Shown: positions 18,428-27,198, numbered from the stretch's first letter. The stretch is 64,000 bases of DNA from Hyphomicrobium_A sp963817485 (GCA_963817485.1 CAWFOR010000019.1:1-64000); one strand, 5' to 3'. Numbers and translations: made by a program. The notes: a model not told the origin generated them from the sequence alone.

Positions 18428-21400
18428 ATGCAGCCATCCGGCTTTTCCAGCTTCTCCGCCCCCTTCATCCTCCGTCCCATCGGCACCGCCCTGCTCGCGG
18501 CCGGCCTGTTCCTCTTGGGCGCGGTCGCCTACGTAAACCTCCCCGTCGCGAGTCTCCCGACCGTCGATTTCCCCACCCTGCGCGTGCAGGCGAGCCGCCC
18601 GGGCGCCGACCCGGAGACGATGGCAGCAACCATCGCCGCGCCGCTCGAGCGCCGGCTGGGCGAGATCGCCGGCGTGACCGAGCTGACCTCGGTGAGCTCG
18701 CAGGGAACGACCGGCATCTCCATCCAGTTCGACTTGAGCCGCAACATCGACGGCGCCGCCCGCGACGTGCAGGCGGCCCTCAATGCGGCTACCGCCGATC
18801 TGCCGAGCGACCTGCCGCAGGTGCCGACGTTCCGCAAGCTCAATCCCTCCGCGGCGCCGGTGCTGATCCTCGCGATGACATCGAAGGTCCTCGCGCCGAC
18901 CGCGCTCTACGACGTCGCCGACACTGTCATCGCCCAGCGCATGTCGCAGGTCGACGGCGTGGCGCAGGTGCAGGTGAGTGGAGCCGAGCAACCCGCCGTG
19001 CGCGTGCGCGTGAACCCGACGCTGCTCCAGTCCATGGGCTTGAGCATGGAGGACGTGCGCAGCGCGATCGATGCGACCAACAATCTGTCACCCGTCGGAG
19101 CTGTCGAGGCCGACAAGCAGCAGATCACGCTCTCGACCAACGACCAGCTCCGCAAGGCGGAAGACTATGGCGCGCTGGTGATAAAGACGATCAACGGAGA
19201 CGTCGTGCGGCTGTCGAGCGTGGCGTCCATCGAGCAGGGCTCGCGCAACACGCGCTCTGCCGCCATGTTCGATCACCAGCCGGCCGTATTGCTCATCATC
19301 AGCAAGCAGCCGGACGCCAACGTCATCGACACGGTCGACCGCGTGAAGGCGCTGCTCCCCGATCTGCAGCGCTGGATCCCCGCGGGCATCGACATCAGCG
19401 TACTGTCGGACCGCACGACCACAATCCGCGCGAGCGTCGCCGACATGCAGCTCACGCTCGCCATCTCCATCGCGCTCGTCATGCTGGTTGTGTTCGTCTT
19501 TCTGCGGCGCCTAACGCCGACGGCCGCCGCCGGCATCACGGTGCCGCTGTCGCTGGCCGGCACCTGCACGGTGATGTGGGCGCTCGGCTTCTCCGTCAAC
19601 AACCTGACACTGATGGCCTTCGCGATTGCCGTCGGTTTCGTCGTCGACGACGCCATCGTTATGATCGAGAACATCTACCGCAACCTCGAGCGGGGCCTGA
19701 CGCCGATGGCCGCCGCACTCGAAGGCGCACGCCAGATCGGCTTCACCGTGCTGTCGATCAGCATCTCGCTGATCGCGGCGTTCATTCCGGTGCTGTTCAT
19801 GAGCGGCATCGTCGGCCGGCTGCTGCGCGAGTTCTCGGTGACGCTCGCTGCCGCGATCGCGGTTTCGGTCGTCGTGTCGCTCTCCGTCACGCCAATGATC
19901 TGCGCACACTTCCTGAAGCCCGAGTCGAATGCACGGCCGAGCCTTTTCGATCGCGTCGTTGAGGGCACGCTCAACGCCCTGGTGAAGGGATATGCGCGCA
20001 CGCTCACGGTGGCACTGCGCCACCAGGCCGTCACGCTGTTTACCCTCCTGTGCGTGATCGTGCTCACGATGCATCTCTACGCCATCACGCCCAAGGGTCT
20101 TTTCCCCGACGACGACACCGGCCTCATCATGGCCAACACCGAAGCAGCGGCCGACGTCTCCTACGAGGCGATGGTCAAGTTGCAGGGCCAGGCGCTGGAC
20201 ATCATCCTGAAGGACCCCGCCGTCAATCACGTCGGCTCGACGGTCGGCGCTTCGGGATTCAACGCCTCCGTGAACCAAGGCCGCATGTTCGTCGGCCTCA
20301 AGTCGCTCAGCGAGCGCAACGGCAAAACGACCACGCAGGTGATCAACCGGATGCGCAAAGAGCTGGCGGATCTGCGCGGCATCGACGTGCGCCTCGTCGC
20401 CTCACGCGATATCCGCGTCGGTGCGCGGCAGGGCAACTCCCAGTACCAGTTCACGCTTTGGGACCCCGACATCGACGAGCTCTTCGAGTGGGCGCCGAAG
20501 ATCCTCGAGCGTATGAAGCACATTCCCGGGCTTGTCGACGTATCGAACGACCGCCAGGCCGGCGGGCTCCAGCTCGACGTCAAGATCGATCGCGACGCCG
20601 CCGCACGGCTCGGGGTGGGCATCGATGCCATCGACAACGCGCTCAACAACGCCTTCTCGCAGCGCCAGATCTCCACCATCTACGCCGCGCGCAACCAATA
20701 CAGAGTCATCCTCGAGGTCGACCCGCGGCTGCAGCGCGACCCGTCCGATCTAGACCACGTCTACGTGCCGGGACGGAACGGCGCACAGGTTCCGCTGCTG
20801 AGCGTCATCAAGACGACGAAGGATACAGCCCCCCTCGTCGTCAACCACCAGGGGCCCTTCCCTGCCGTCACCATTTCCTACGATACCGGCCCCGGTAACA
20901 CGCTCGACAACGCCTTGAAGGACATCGACAAGGCGATGGCGGAGATGCATACACCGCCGGGACTGCGCGGCGAGGCGGCGGGCGACGCGGCGGCCTTCGC
21001 GCAGCAGTCCTCGCAGCAGCCGCTGCTCATCCTCGCGGCGCTGATCGCCGTCTACATCGTGCTGGGCGTGCTCTACGAGAGCCTCGCACATCCGCTGACC
21101 ATCATCTCGACCTTGCCGCCTGCGGGTCTCGGCGCGCTCATCGCGCTCCGCACCGCCGGCATGGAGCTGTCGATGACGGCACTGATCGGCGTCATCCTGC
21201 TGATCGGCATCGTCAAGAAGAACGGCATCATGCTCGTCGACTTCGCGCTCGAGGGTGAGCGCGAGCGCGGCTTGAAGCCCGCGGTCGCCATCTACGAGGC
21301 ATGCCTCGCCCGCTTCCGCCCCATATTGATGACGACGCTTGCGGCGCTGCTGGGCGCTATCCCGCTCGCCATCGCGACCGGGCCCGGCTCGGAGATCCGC

Positions 21401-21589
21401 CGCCCGCTGGGCATCACCATCGTCGGCGGGCTGCTCGTGTCGCAGGTGCTGACGCTCTACACGACGCCCGTTATCTACCTGCTGCTCGACCGGCTCCACC
21501 GCAGATTCGGCGGCCGCAGGAAAGCGGAAACCGACGCCGATGCCATCTCGGGTCCGCTGAGCGGTGCGCCCGAGCCTCAGGCTCACTGA
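18428..21589 (+). CDS. mdtC: RND multidrug efflux permease (MdtC-like)
   Basis: The second RND pump of the operon has 1,053 residues and starts 6 bases after the first. TM4 carries D407-D408 in VVDDAIVMIEN, so both permeases keep the proton-relay pair. The porter domains and C-terminal helices (IGIVKKNGIMLVDFALEGE) are complete. Similarity to the preceding pump along the whole length, together with adjacency, fits the duplicated mdtB/mdtC type. Its last 7 bases overlap the convergent bufC stop, so the two transcription units meet end to end without a spacer or visible terminator. Confidence 0.93.
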   Translation: MQPSGFSSFSAPFILRPIGTALLAAGLFLLGAVAYVNLPVASLPTVDFPTLRVQASRPGADPETMAATIAAPLERRLGEIAGVTELTSVSSQGTTGISIQFDLSRNIDGAARDVQAALNAATADLPSDLPQVPTFRKLNPSAAPVLILAMTSKVLAPTALYDVADTVIAQRMSQVDGVAQVQVSGAEQPAVRVRVNPTLLQSMGLSMEDVRSAIDATNNLSPVGAVEADKQQITLSTNDQLRKAEDYGALVIKTINGDVVRLSSVASIEQGSRNTRSAAMFDHQPAVLLIISKQPDANVIDTVDRVKALLPDLQRWIPAGIDISVLSDRTTTIRASVADMQLTLAISIALVMLVVFVFLRRLTPTAAAGITVPLSLAGTCTVMWALGFSVNNLTLMAFAIAVGFVVDDAIVMIENIYRNLERGLTPMAAALEGARQIGFTVLSISISLIAAFIPVLFMSGIVGRLLREFSVTLAAAIAVSVVVSLSVTPMICAHFLKPESNARPSLFDRVVEGTLNALVKGYARTLTVALRHQAVTLFTLLCVIVLTMHLYAITPKGLFPDDDTGLIMANTEAAADVSYEAMVKLQGQALDIILKDPAVNHVGSTVGASGFNASVNQGRMFVGLKSLSERNGKTTTQVINRMRKELADLRGIDVRLVASRDIRVGARQGNSQYQFTLWDPDIDELFEWAPKILERMKHIPGLVDVSNDRQAGGLQLDVKIDRDAAARLGVGIDAIDNALNNAFSQRQISTIYAARNQYRVILEVDPRLQRDPSDLDHVYVPGRNGAQVPLLSVIKTTKDTAPLVVNHQGPFPAVTISYDTGPGNTLDNALKDIDKAMAEMHTPPGLRGEAAGDAAAFAQQSSQQPLLILAALIAVYIVLGVLYESLAHPLTIISTLPPAGLGALIALRTAGMELSMTALIGVILLIGIVKKNGIMLVDFALEGERERGLKPAVAIYEACLARFRPILMTTLAALLGAIPLAIATGPGSEIRRPLGITIVGGLLVSQVLTLYTTPVIYLLLDRLHRRFGGRRKAETDADAISGPLSGAPEPQAH

Positions 21590-22377
21590 GCCCCGATCCG
21601 TTCGGTGACGACCCTGGTCAAGAGCCCGGCGTCCAGCCACGCCTTGAGGAAGCCTGCTGCCCGCGCCGGCGCGCTCCCCGGATCATTATAAACGGCTAGC
21701 ATTGTGCACAGGTCGGCGAAGCGCACGCCCTTGCCCGCCTCCACCCACATCATTCTCTCCTCCGCGCCCATCTCGCGGAACATGGGCGTCATCTCGTGCC
21801 GCCAGACGAGGATATGCCCCGAAGTCTCCGATCCATGCACGGGAGGCGGCTCGTTGCCCGCCTTGAGCGCGGTCCAGATCGCGCCGACGTTGGTCGAAAC
21901 CTCGAAGCTCCTCGCCGTAGGGTGCGGCACGAACGAGATGCCGCCCCAGATTTCCGGCGGCAGGGCAGCAAGATCGGCCATGCTCACAACGGGGGCATCG
22001 GCGCCGTCGAACGCATCGTTGAGCGCGCGCTCGAGCGCCGCAAGCTCGCTCAGGACCGGCTGCTTCGCATAAGGCTCGTGGCTACGCAGAAACTCGGGCA
22101 GCCGCTGCGCAAACCAGCGGGCGTTGCGATGGCGGGAGGGGTTGGTCGCGATATAGGCCCGCGCCATGGCCCGAAAGCTGTCGTCGCCCAGATAGGTGTG
22201 GAGGCGCTCGTGGTCGGCCGCGATCACGTCGATCAGCCGCAGCACGTAGGCGTCGCGGTAGATGCCGAGCAGATTTTCCTTCGTCTCGTGGGGGCCGTCG
22301 GGAATGTCTTTCAGGACAGCGTCGTCGCCCGCGAGAATTGCGCGCTGGAACTTGTCCTGGAAGTCCTTGAGCTTCAA
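21583..22377 (-). CDS. bufC: DUF2063 family protein, bufferin maturation partner BufC
   Basis: This protein is 264 residues from a TTG start at 22377. The choice is supported by GGAGG six bases upstream; no ATG fits. It has the N-terminal alpha-helical DUF2063 domain (KDFQDKFQRAILAGDD, then YRDAYVLRLIDVIAADHERL) and a C-terminal half of the partner-protein type. In methanobactin and bufferin systems, DUF2063 proteins such as MbnC and BufC bind the DUF692 iron enzyme and help present the precursor peptide. The gene follows bufB by 37 bases. The assignment rests on family and gene order. Confidence 0.85.
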   Translation of the reverse strand: MKLKDFQDKFQRAILAGDDAVLKDIPDGPHETKENLLGIYRDAYVLRLIDVIAADHERLHTYLGDDSFRAMARAYIATNPSRHRNARWFAQRLPEFLRSHEPYAKQPVLSELAALERALNDAFDGADAPVVSMADLAALPPEIWGGISFVPHPTARSFEVSTNVGAIWTALKAGNEPPPVHGSETSGHILVWRHEMTPMFREMGAEERMMWVEAGKGVRFADLCTMLAVYNDPGSAPARAAGFLKAWLDAGLLTRVVTERIGAQ

Positions 22378-22414
22378 CGACGCCTCCGTTGGTGGCGTGG
22401 CGGCCTAGATCGCA

Positions 22415-23365
22415 TCAGGCCGCCGTGGAACGAGCCGCGCGTTTCGACCCTAGCGCACGCTCGGCAAGCGCACGCGCATGATCGAGCTCGACCAGCATAT
22501 CGGCCAGCGGGGGGATGTCGTCGTCGCGCTCGATCATGGTCGACACCGGACCGAAGCGCTCGAGCGCAGCCGTGTAGAGGTCCCACACCTCCTCGCGCAC
22601 GGGATGGTCGTGCGTGTCGACGACGTAGGTTTCCATGTCGCTATGGCCGGCAAGATGAAACTGCACCACGCGATCCGCGGGGATGCCGTTCAAGAAGGCG
22701 CGGGCGTCGTAGCCGTGATTGAAGGCGCTGACGTATACGTTATTCACGTCAAAGAGCAGCCAGCAGCCGGTGCGGCGCGTGAGCTCGGCGATGAACTCCC
22801 ATTCCATCATTTCCGACTGGTCGAACTGCACATAGGTAGACACGTTCTCAAGGCAGAGCCGGCGGCCCAACCGTTCCTGCACGTAGTCGACGCGCGAGAC
22901 GACGTGATCGAGGGCCTCGCGCGTGTAGGGGATGGGGAGGAGGTCGTGCAGGTTGACTCCGTGCACGCCGGTCCAGCACAAGTGATCGGAGATCCACTTT
23001 GGCTGCGTGCGCTTGGCGAGCTTGTTGAGGCCGTCGAGATAGTCCTCATCGAAGGGCGCGGTGGAGGCAATCGACAGCGAGACACCGTGCATGACCACCG
23101 GATAGCGCTCGACGATCTGGTCGAGCATGGCGAGCGGCTGTCCGCCGGCGACCATGTAGTTCTCCGAGATCACCTCGAACCAGTCGACGTTGGGGTTGCC
23201 GTCGAGGATGTCGCGGTAGTGCGGCGGGCGCAGGCCGAGCCCGAAGCCGAGATAGGGCGGACGCTCACCGCCTTTGTCGGCTCCGCGATTTGCTGCACGG
23301 CTTGCTGCACGACTTTCCTGCCGAGCTGGCTTCACGCTCTCGGCGCCCTTCTTGCGATCCGACAT
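22415..23365 (-). CDS. bufB: DUF692 multinuclear iron oxidase BufB
   Basis: About 316 residues from the ATG at 23365 (a GTG four codons earlier is possible). The first 30 residues are Lys/Arg/Ala-rich, then the DUF692 TIM barrel begins at GFGLGLRPPHY. Candidate iron ligands are visible in EVISENY, VMHGVSLS, ISDHLCW, CLENVSTY, LLFDVNNVY, QFHLAGH and the late Glu/Asp of MIERDDDIPP, so the metal site looks complete. DUF692 enzymes (MbnB, TglH, BufB) modify cysteines in ribosomal peptides. In bufferins, Cys residues become thiooxazole-like copper ligands. The substrate here is very likely the bufA product encoded directly upstream. Confidence 0.92.
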   Translation of the reverse strand: MSDRKKGAESVKPARQESRAASRAANRGADKGGERPPYLGFGLGLRPPHYRDILDGNPNVDWFEVISENYMVAGGQPLAMLDQIVERYPVVMHGVSLSIASTAPFDEDYLDGLNKLAKRTQPKWISDHLCWTGVHGVNLHDLLPIPYTREALDHVVSRVDYVQERLGRRLCLENVSTYVQFDQSEMMEWEFIAELTRRTGCWLLFDVNNVYVSAFNHGYDARAFLNGIPADRVVQFHLAGHSDMETYVVDTHDHPVREEVWDLYTAALERFGPVSTMIERDDDIPPLADMLVELDHARALAERALGSKRAARSTAA

Positions 23366-23402
23366 TCGATTACCCACAAATTCAAGCGTTACGGCTCAGC
23401 TG

Positions 23403-23444
23403 CAATGGGGCCGACCCGGCAGCGGCGGCCGCCGGGTCGCATTG
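23403..23444 (-). other. Strong hairpin between bufA and bufB
   Basis: Arms CGACCCGGC (23412-23420) and GCCGGGTCG (23431-23439) pair perfectly around a 10-base loop. They are extended by CAATG (23403-23407) against CATTG (23440-23444). It lies 31 bases after the bufA stop on the transcribed strand and is not followed by a T-run. It could therefore protect the bufA message or partly stop transcription, giving more BufA than enzyme, rather than act as a full terminator. That role is inferred. Confidence 0.6.
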
Positions 23445-23474
23445 ATCTAGGTCCGATCAAGATAACCCGGAGCG

Positions 23475-23747
23475 TCAGCTCTTGCCTGGCTCGAACGTGC
23501 CTTTGGCGGCATCGCACTCTGCCTTGGTCATCTCCATGAAGCCCTTGCCCTTGCAGGCATTCTGGCCCTTGCAGGCATTGCTTGCAGTCTTGCACGCGCC
23601 CTGGCCCTTGCAGGCGTTGGCGCCCATGCAGTGACCCTTGGCGTCGTCGGCGGCCAATTGCATCGGCGCGCTGAGGGCGGTGCCCGCAATGAGCAGCGCA
23701 GCCGCAGCGGCAGCAATCGCCGCACCCGAAGTGATGTCGATCTTCAT
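23475..23747 (-). CDS. bufA: Bufferin-type metallophore precursor BufA, six cysteines
   Basis: The ATG at 23747 has GGAGG six bases upstream, giving a 90-residue precursor. A Sec-type signal peptide (about residues 1-27, Ala-rich core, cleavage near ALSA) precedes a small Lys/Gly/Ala-rich domain with six Cys at 40, 46, 52, 59, 65 and 78. The middle repeats a unit Ala-Cys-Lys-Gly (ANACKGQ, GACK, SNACKGQ, NACKGKG). This is the BufA-type (probably BufA2) precursor family. Bufferins are periplasmic ribosomal peptides that bind copper after cysteine modification by BufB/BufC, which are encoded downstream. Which of the six Cys are modified cannot be told. Longer in-frame starts upstream lack a ribosome-binding site. 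Confidence 0.85.
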   Translation of the reverse strand: MKIDITSGAAIAAAAAALLIAGTALSAPMQLAADDAKGHCMGANACKGQGACKTASNACKGQNACKGKGFMEMTKAECDAAKGTFEPGKS

Positions 23748-24009
23748 GATAACCTCCAACTGAGTTTGAAACCGAAGACAAGGCACGGAGACGGCCTCGC
23801 GGCTTTCTCCGAGAAGGCAGCAGGAAAATGCTGCCCTTTTCCTGCCCTCCCGGCCCGCGAGATGGGCTCGGCTTTCCGCAGATCGTTGCTCGACCTGCAA
23901 TCGGCTGATACGGAAGCCGGCGGCGCACCGTTTCAAGATGCCTTCACTATTTTTTTATTGAAGGTGATCCCTGCGTCCGCAAGCCCGGAGCACTCCGCTG
24001 GATTTGAGT
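23748..24009. other. Divergent intergenic region between bufA and sigF
   Basis: This 262-base stretch separates bufA from sigF. An A/T-rich patch with a T7 run is near 23950-23957. On the bufA strand a loose ECF-like pair TGAAAC-N17-CGTATC is near 23910-23937, but it matches no consensus well. No copy of the GTAAC-N16-CGAA motif seen before sigF was found facing bufA. How bufA is turned on therefore remains open. Confidence 0.4.
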
Positions 24010-24036
24010 GTAACAAACCGGGATCAGGGGGCGAAC
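24010..24036 (+). promoter_or_regulatory. SigF-type ECF promoter before sigF
   Basis: GTAACA (24010-24015), a 16-base spacer and CGAAC (24032-24036) match the GTAACC-N16-CGAA type promoter described for sigma-F of Caulobacter. The transcript would begin about 24042, only about 11 bases before the GTG start. Autoregulation of sigF-nrsF would follow. The match is by eye. Confidence 0.6.
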
Positions 24037-24052
24037 AGCCTATGAGGAGCCA

Positions 24053-24613
24053 GTGGCTCAGCTGAATCGCGAAGAGGAGTGGGCGGCCTTGATGCGGGCA
24101 GCCATCGCTGGCGACGCGGCAGCGTATCGGCGGCTGCTCGATCAGCTGTCGTATAGCCTTCGTGCTGCCACCCGTCGTGGATTTGCGCAATTCGGCGCCG
24201 CGATGAACGATGTCGAGGACGTGGTGCAGGAGACCCTGCTTGCAATTCACCTGAAGCGCCATACGTGGGACGCGAGCCAGCCGCTCGGCCCGTGGGTGCG
24301 GGCGATCGCGCGCCACAAGCTCATCGACGCGCTGCGCCGCCGCGGCCGACGCATAGAGATACCCATCGACGCGGTCATCGATTTTCTTCCCGCCGAGGAG
24401 GCGCGCAGCGACCTCGACCGGCAGGATGCCCAGCGGCTCATCGGCGAGCTCAATGGGCGCCAGCAGACGATCGTTCGCTCGATCAGCGTCGAAGGGAAGT
24501 CGATCCGCGATGTCGCGGAGAATTTGGGAATGAATGAAGGCGCGGTGCGCGTCGCACTGCATCGCGGCCTCAAGGCGCTCGCCGCCATGCACCGGAGAGG
24601 CGACGAGGAATGA
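24053..24613 (+). CDS. sigF: ECF RNA polymerase sigma factor, SigF family
   Basis: The sigma factor is about 186 residues from a GTG at 24053 (AGGAG three bases upstream, closer than usual). Region 2 is seen in GDAAAYRRLLDQLSYSLR through DVEDVVQETLLAIHLKRHTWD and PLGPWVRAIARHKLID. Region 4 is the helix-turn-helix around SIRDVAENLGMNEGAVRVALHR. In Caulobacter, SigF controls a copper- and metal-responsive set including bufferin genes and is held by NrsF. Here it is divergent from bufA and translationally coupled to nrsF (ATGA overlap at 24610-24613), which supports SigF rather than another ECF type. Control is expected to be release from the membrane anti-sigma factor. Confidence 0.88.
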   Translation: MAQLNREEEWAALMRAAIAGDAAAYRRLLDQLSYSLRAATRRGFAQFGAAMNDVEDVVQETLLAIHLKRHTWDASQPLGPWVRAIARHKLIDALRRRGRRIEIPIDAVIDFLPAEEARSDLDRQDAQRLIGELNGRQQTIVRSISVEGKSIRDVAENLGMNEGAVRVALHRGLKALAAMHRRGDEE

Positions 24614-25248
24614 AGACCGACCAATTGATCGCCGCATTGGCGGCGGACGCCGACAGCGTCGAGCGACCCATCGGGCGTACACTCGCCATCGCGGTGGCCG
24701 GCGGAGCCGTGGGCGCCGTGATCCTGTTTGCCGTGATGCTAGGCACACGACCCGACGCTTTGGCCTCGCTCACGTCCCCACGCTTCCTGTTCAAGTTCGT
24801 CATAACGTTGAGCCTGCTGGCCTCAGCCTTCGGACTTGTCTGGAATCTCGCGCGCCCCGGCGCCATTCCCATCGGTTGGCTGCTCGCCCTCGCCGTTGTC
24901 CCCGTGCTGCTGGCGGTCGGCTCGGTCGCCGAGATGCTCACCGTCCCACCCGCCGAGTGGGGTCGCCGCCTCGCGGGCTCCAACTCCGGCATGTGCGTGA
25001 TCCTAATCCCCATGCTGTCCGCCATCCCGTTCGCGGCGTTGCTCTTCGCGCTGCGCAAGGGGGCGCCGAGCCGCCCAATGCTGACGGGAGCCGTCGCCGG
25101 TCTCGTCTCCGCGGGCATCGGTGCGACGCTTTATGCGACGCACTGCCCCGATGACAGCCCGCTCTTCGTCGCCACCTGGTACGTCATCGCGACCGGCTTC
25201 ATGGCCATGCTTGGCGCAGCGATCGGCGAGCGCTTGCTGCGCTGGTGA
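24610..25248 (+). CDS. nrsF: NrsF (DUF1109) membrane anti-sigma factor
   Basis: This 212-residue protein has a short cytoplasmic N-terminus (MKTDQLIAALAADADSVERP) and six predicted membrane helices, the DUF1109/NrsF pattern. It contains the family segment with a conserved Cys (SGMCVILIPMLSAIPF) and a second Cys in ATHCPDDSPLFVATW. In Caulobacter, paired cysteines of NrsF are needed to sense metal stress and release SigF, and the two Cys seen here are consistent with that. The start overlaps the sigF stop. A DoxX gene follows after 85 bases. Confidence 0.9.
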   Translation: MKTDQLIAALAADADSVERPIGRTLAIAVAGGAVGAVILFAVMLGTRPDALASLTSPRFLFKFVITLSLLASAFGLVWNLARPGAIPIGWLLALAVVPVLLAVGSVAEMLTVPPAEWGRRLAGSNSGMCVILIPMLSAIPFAALLFALRKGAPSRPMLTGAVAGLVSAGIGATLYATHCPDDSPLFVATWYVIATGFMAMLGAAIGERLLRW

Positions 25249-25333
25249 GCACAGCCTGACGCGTCGTTGAGCCCGGCGCCGCCGGCTGTTAAGCTCTCCC
25301 CGACAACGCGTAACGCCGTCGCAGGGGAGCCAC

Positions 25334-25735
25334 ATGAACTTCAGCGAAGTCGAAGCCGCATGGAGCCCGCGCCTGCTGGGGCTCTTGCGCATCGTCACCG
25401 CGATCCTGTTCATGGAGCACGGCGCGCAGAAGCTGCTCGGCTTCCCGCCCTCCGATCACGGCTCGCCCGAGCTCCTGTCGCTGCTCGGCGCCGCCGGAAT
25501 TCTCGAGCTCGCGGGTGGCTTCTTCATCCTCATTGGCCTGTTCACGCGTCCCGTCGCGTTCGTGCTCGCCGGCGAAATGGCGGTCGCCTATTGGATGGCT
25601 CACGCGCCCAAAGCGATCTATCCAGCGCTCAATGGCGGGGACGCCGCCATTTTGTTCTGTTTCATCTTTCTTTATCTCGTCGCCGCCGGGCCCGGAGCCT
25701 TCAGCGTGGACGGGGCACGGCAGAAATCAGCCTGA
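25334..25735 (+). CDS. DoxX family membrane protein, candidate BufD
   Basis: The 133-residue protein with four membrane helices has the DoxX start WSPRLLGLLRIVTAILFMEHG and the conserved LELAGGFFILIGLFTRPVAF. AGGGGAG lies four bases before its ATG. DoxX proteins (BufD) are regular members of bufferin operons, where they may act in electron transfer or export. Here the gene sits behind sigF-nrsF instead of behind bufC. It probably shares the sigF transcript, though its own promoter is not excluded. Confidence 0.82.
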   Translation: MNFSEVEAAWSPRLLGLLRIVTAILFMEHGAQKLLGFPPSDHGSPELLSLLGAAGILELAGGFFILIGLFTRPVAFVLAGEMAVAYWMAHAPKAIYPALNGGDAAILFCFIFLYLVAAGPGAFSVDGARQKSA

Positions 25736-25926
25736 TCCGGGGCTTTTTCACGATTTCCTGACCGCTTGCGCCGTCGATGCGGCCGCAGCCGGCATTGACC
25801 GGGCTGCAACCGAACCGATGTATAGTCCGCCTAAGGTGGGCTGTGGCTCCGCGCGCTGCCGCCAACGTGGTTACCAAATCGCTGCGCGCCGGTTCAGGGC
25901 CTCGGCGCAGGAAGCAAGGACCGCAG

Positions 25927-27198
25927 ATGCGGCCTCGGTACATCGTTCTGGGATTGGCTCTCGTGGCGGCCGCCGCGCTCGTCATCATGGGTCCTCTGCG
26001 TGGCCGCAGCATCGAGGAGACGCTGAACAATCTCGCCGGCACGCTGACAGCGGCGCTACCCGGCTCTACCGGGCCCGCATCGCGGGCGACCAACGCTGCG
26101 CTTCCTCCCCCCGAGATCACGGTCAGCCAGCCCGTCGTGCGCAAGACGATCGAATGGGATGAGTACACGGGCCGCTTCGATGCCGTCGAGGCCGTGGACG
26201 TGCGTGCGCGTGTGAGCGGCTACCTGACGGAGGTGAATTTCACCGATGGGCAAGAGGTGAAAGCCGGCGACCTCCTCTTCCAGATCGACCCGCGTCCGTT
26301 CGAGCGCGCACTCGATCAGGCCAAAGCCCAGCTCAACGAGGCCAGCGTCCGCGTCAGCAACTCGAGCCTCGACGTCGAGCGCGGCAGACCGCTGCTCAAG
26401 AGCGAGGCCATCTCGAGGAAGACCTTCGATGACCGCGAGAACCTGGTGCGCGAGGCGACGGCTGCCGTGAAGGTTGCGGAGGCCCGCGTCAAGACAGCGG
26501 AGCTGGAGCTGAGCTTCTGCCGCATCACCGCGCCGATCTCGGGCCGCATCAGCCGCACGCTGGTGACGCGCGGCAACTTCGTGAGCGGCGGCGGCAACGA
26601 TACGGGCAACACCCTTCTCACCACCATTGTCACGCAGGACCCGATCTACATCTACTTCGACGTGAGCGAGAACAACGCGCTGAAGTATCAGCGGCTCGCG
26701 CGGGCCTCGGGCATGGGCCCTTCCGGCATGGTCGGAGCGGCCGTCGGCGTGGGGCTGCCCGACGAGCAGAGCTTTCCGCACACGGGCAAGCTCGACTTCC
26801 TCGAGAACCGGCTCGACGCCGGCACGGGCACCTTGCGCGCCCGCGCGGTTGTGCCCAACGCGGAGGGGCTGTTCTCGCCAGGCATGTTCGCCCGCGTGCG
26901 CCTGCAGGGCTCGCCCGACTATCAGGCGCTTCTGCTCCCCGACGAGGCGATTGGCACCGATCAGGCCACTCGCTTCGTCTACGTCGTCGGGAACAACGAC
27001 GTTCCGGAGCGGCGCACGGTGGAGCTCGGCCCGCTGGTCGAGGGCTTGCGCGTCGTGCGCAAGGGGATCGGCCCCGACGACTGGGTCGTGATCCGCGGCC
27101 AGCAACGCATTCTGCCGGACCAGAAGATCGTCCCGAAGCGCACACCGATCACCGTATCGGACGCCCACGACGGAAGCGCCACTGCAAGCAAGCCCTGA
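25927..27198 (+). CDS. RND efflux periplasmic adaptor (AcrA/MexE type)
   Basis: About 423 residues, starting at the ATG 25927 with AAGGA seven bases upstream. An in-frame upstream ATG would add 50 Arg-rich residues and is rejected. An N-terminal membrane anchor is followed by the lipoyl halves (VRARVSGYLTEVNFTDGQEV and CRITAPISGRISRTLV), a helical hairpin and a barrel domain ending around VVIRGQQRILPDQKIVP. It pairs with the RND pump that starts 15 bases after its stop. It is distinct from the adaptor at 13.9 kb. No channel gene is adjacent. Confidence 0.92.
   Translation: MRPRYIVLGLALVAAAALVIMGPLRGRSIEETLNNLAGTLTAALPGSTGPASRATNAALPPPEITVSQPVVRKTIEWDEYTGRFDAVEAVDVRARVSGYLTEVNFTDGQEVKAGDLLFQIDPRPFERALDQAKAQLNEASVRVSNSSLDVERGRPLLKSEAISRKTFDDRENLVREATAAVKVAEARVKTAELELSFCRITAPISGRISRTLVTRGNFVSGGGNDTGNTLLTTIVTQDPIYIYFDVSENNALKYQRLARASGMGPSGMVGAAVGVGLPDEQSFPHTGKLDFLENRLDAGTGTLRARAVVPNAEGLFSPGMFARVRLQGSPDYQALLLPDEAIGTDQATRFVYVVGNNDVPERRTVELGPLVEGLRVVRKGIGPDDWVVIRGQQRILPDQKIVPKRTPITVSDAHDGSATASKP

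Noticed and set aside
17323..19962. An 879-codon plus-strand frame crossing the two mdt-type pumps
   Set aside because: It runs out of frame through two well-conserved pump genes and across their junction, and the product is Arg-rich with no recognisable domain.
23360..23392. SigF-like GTAAC...CGAA element on the minus strand just before bufB
   Set aside because: The spacing is 18 rather than 16 bases and the CGAA overlaps the start codon, so it would not give a usable leader.
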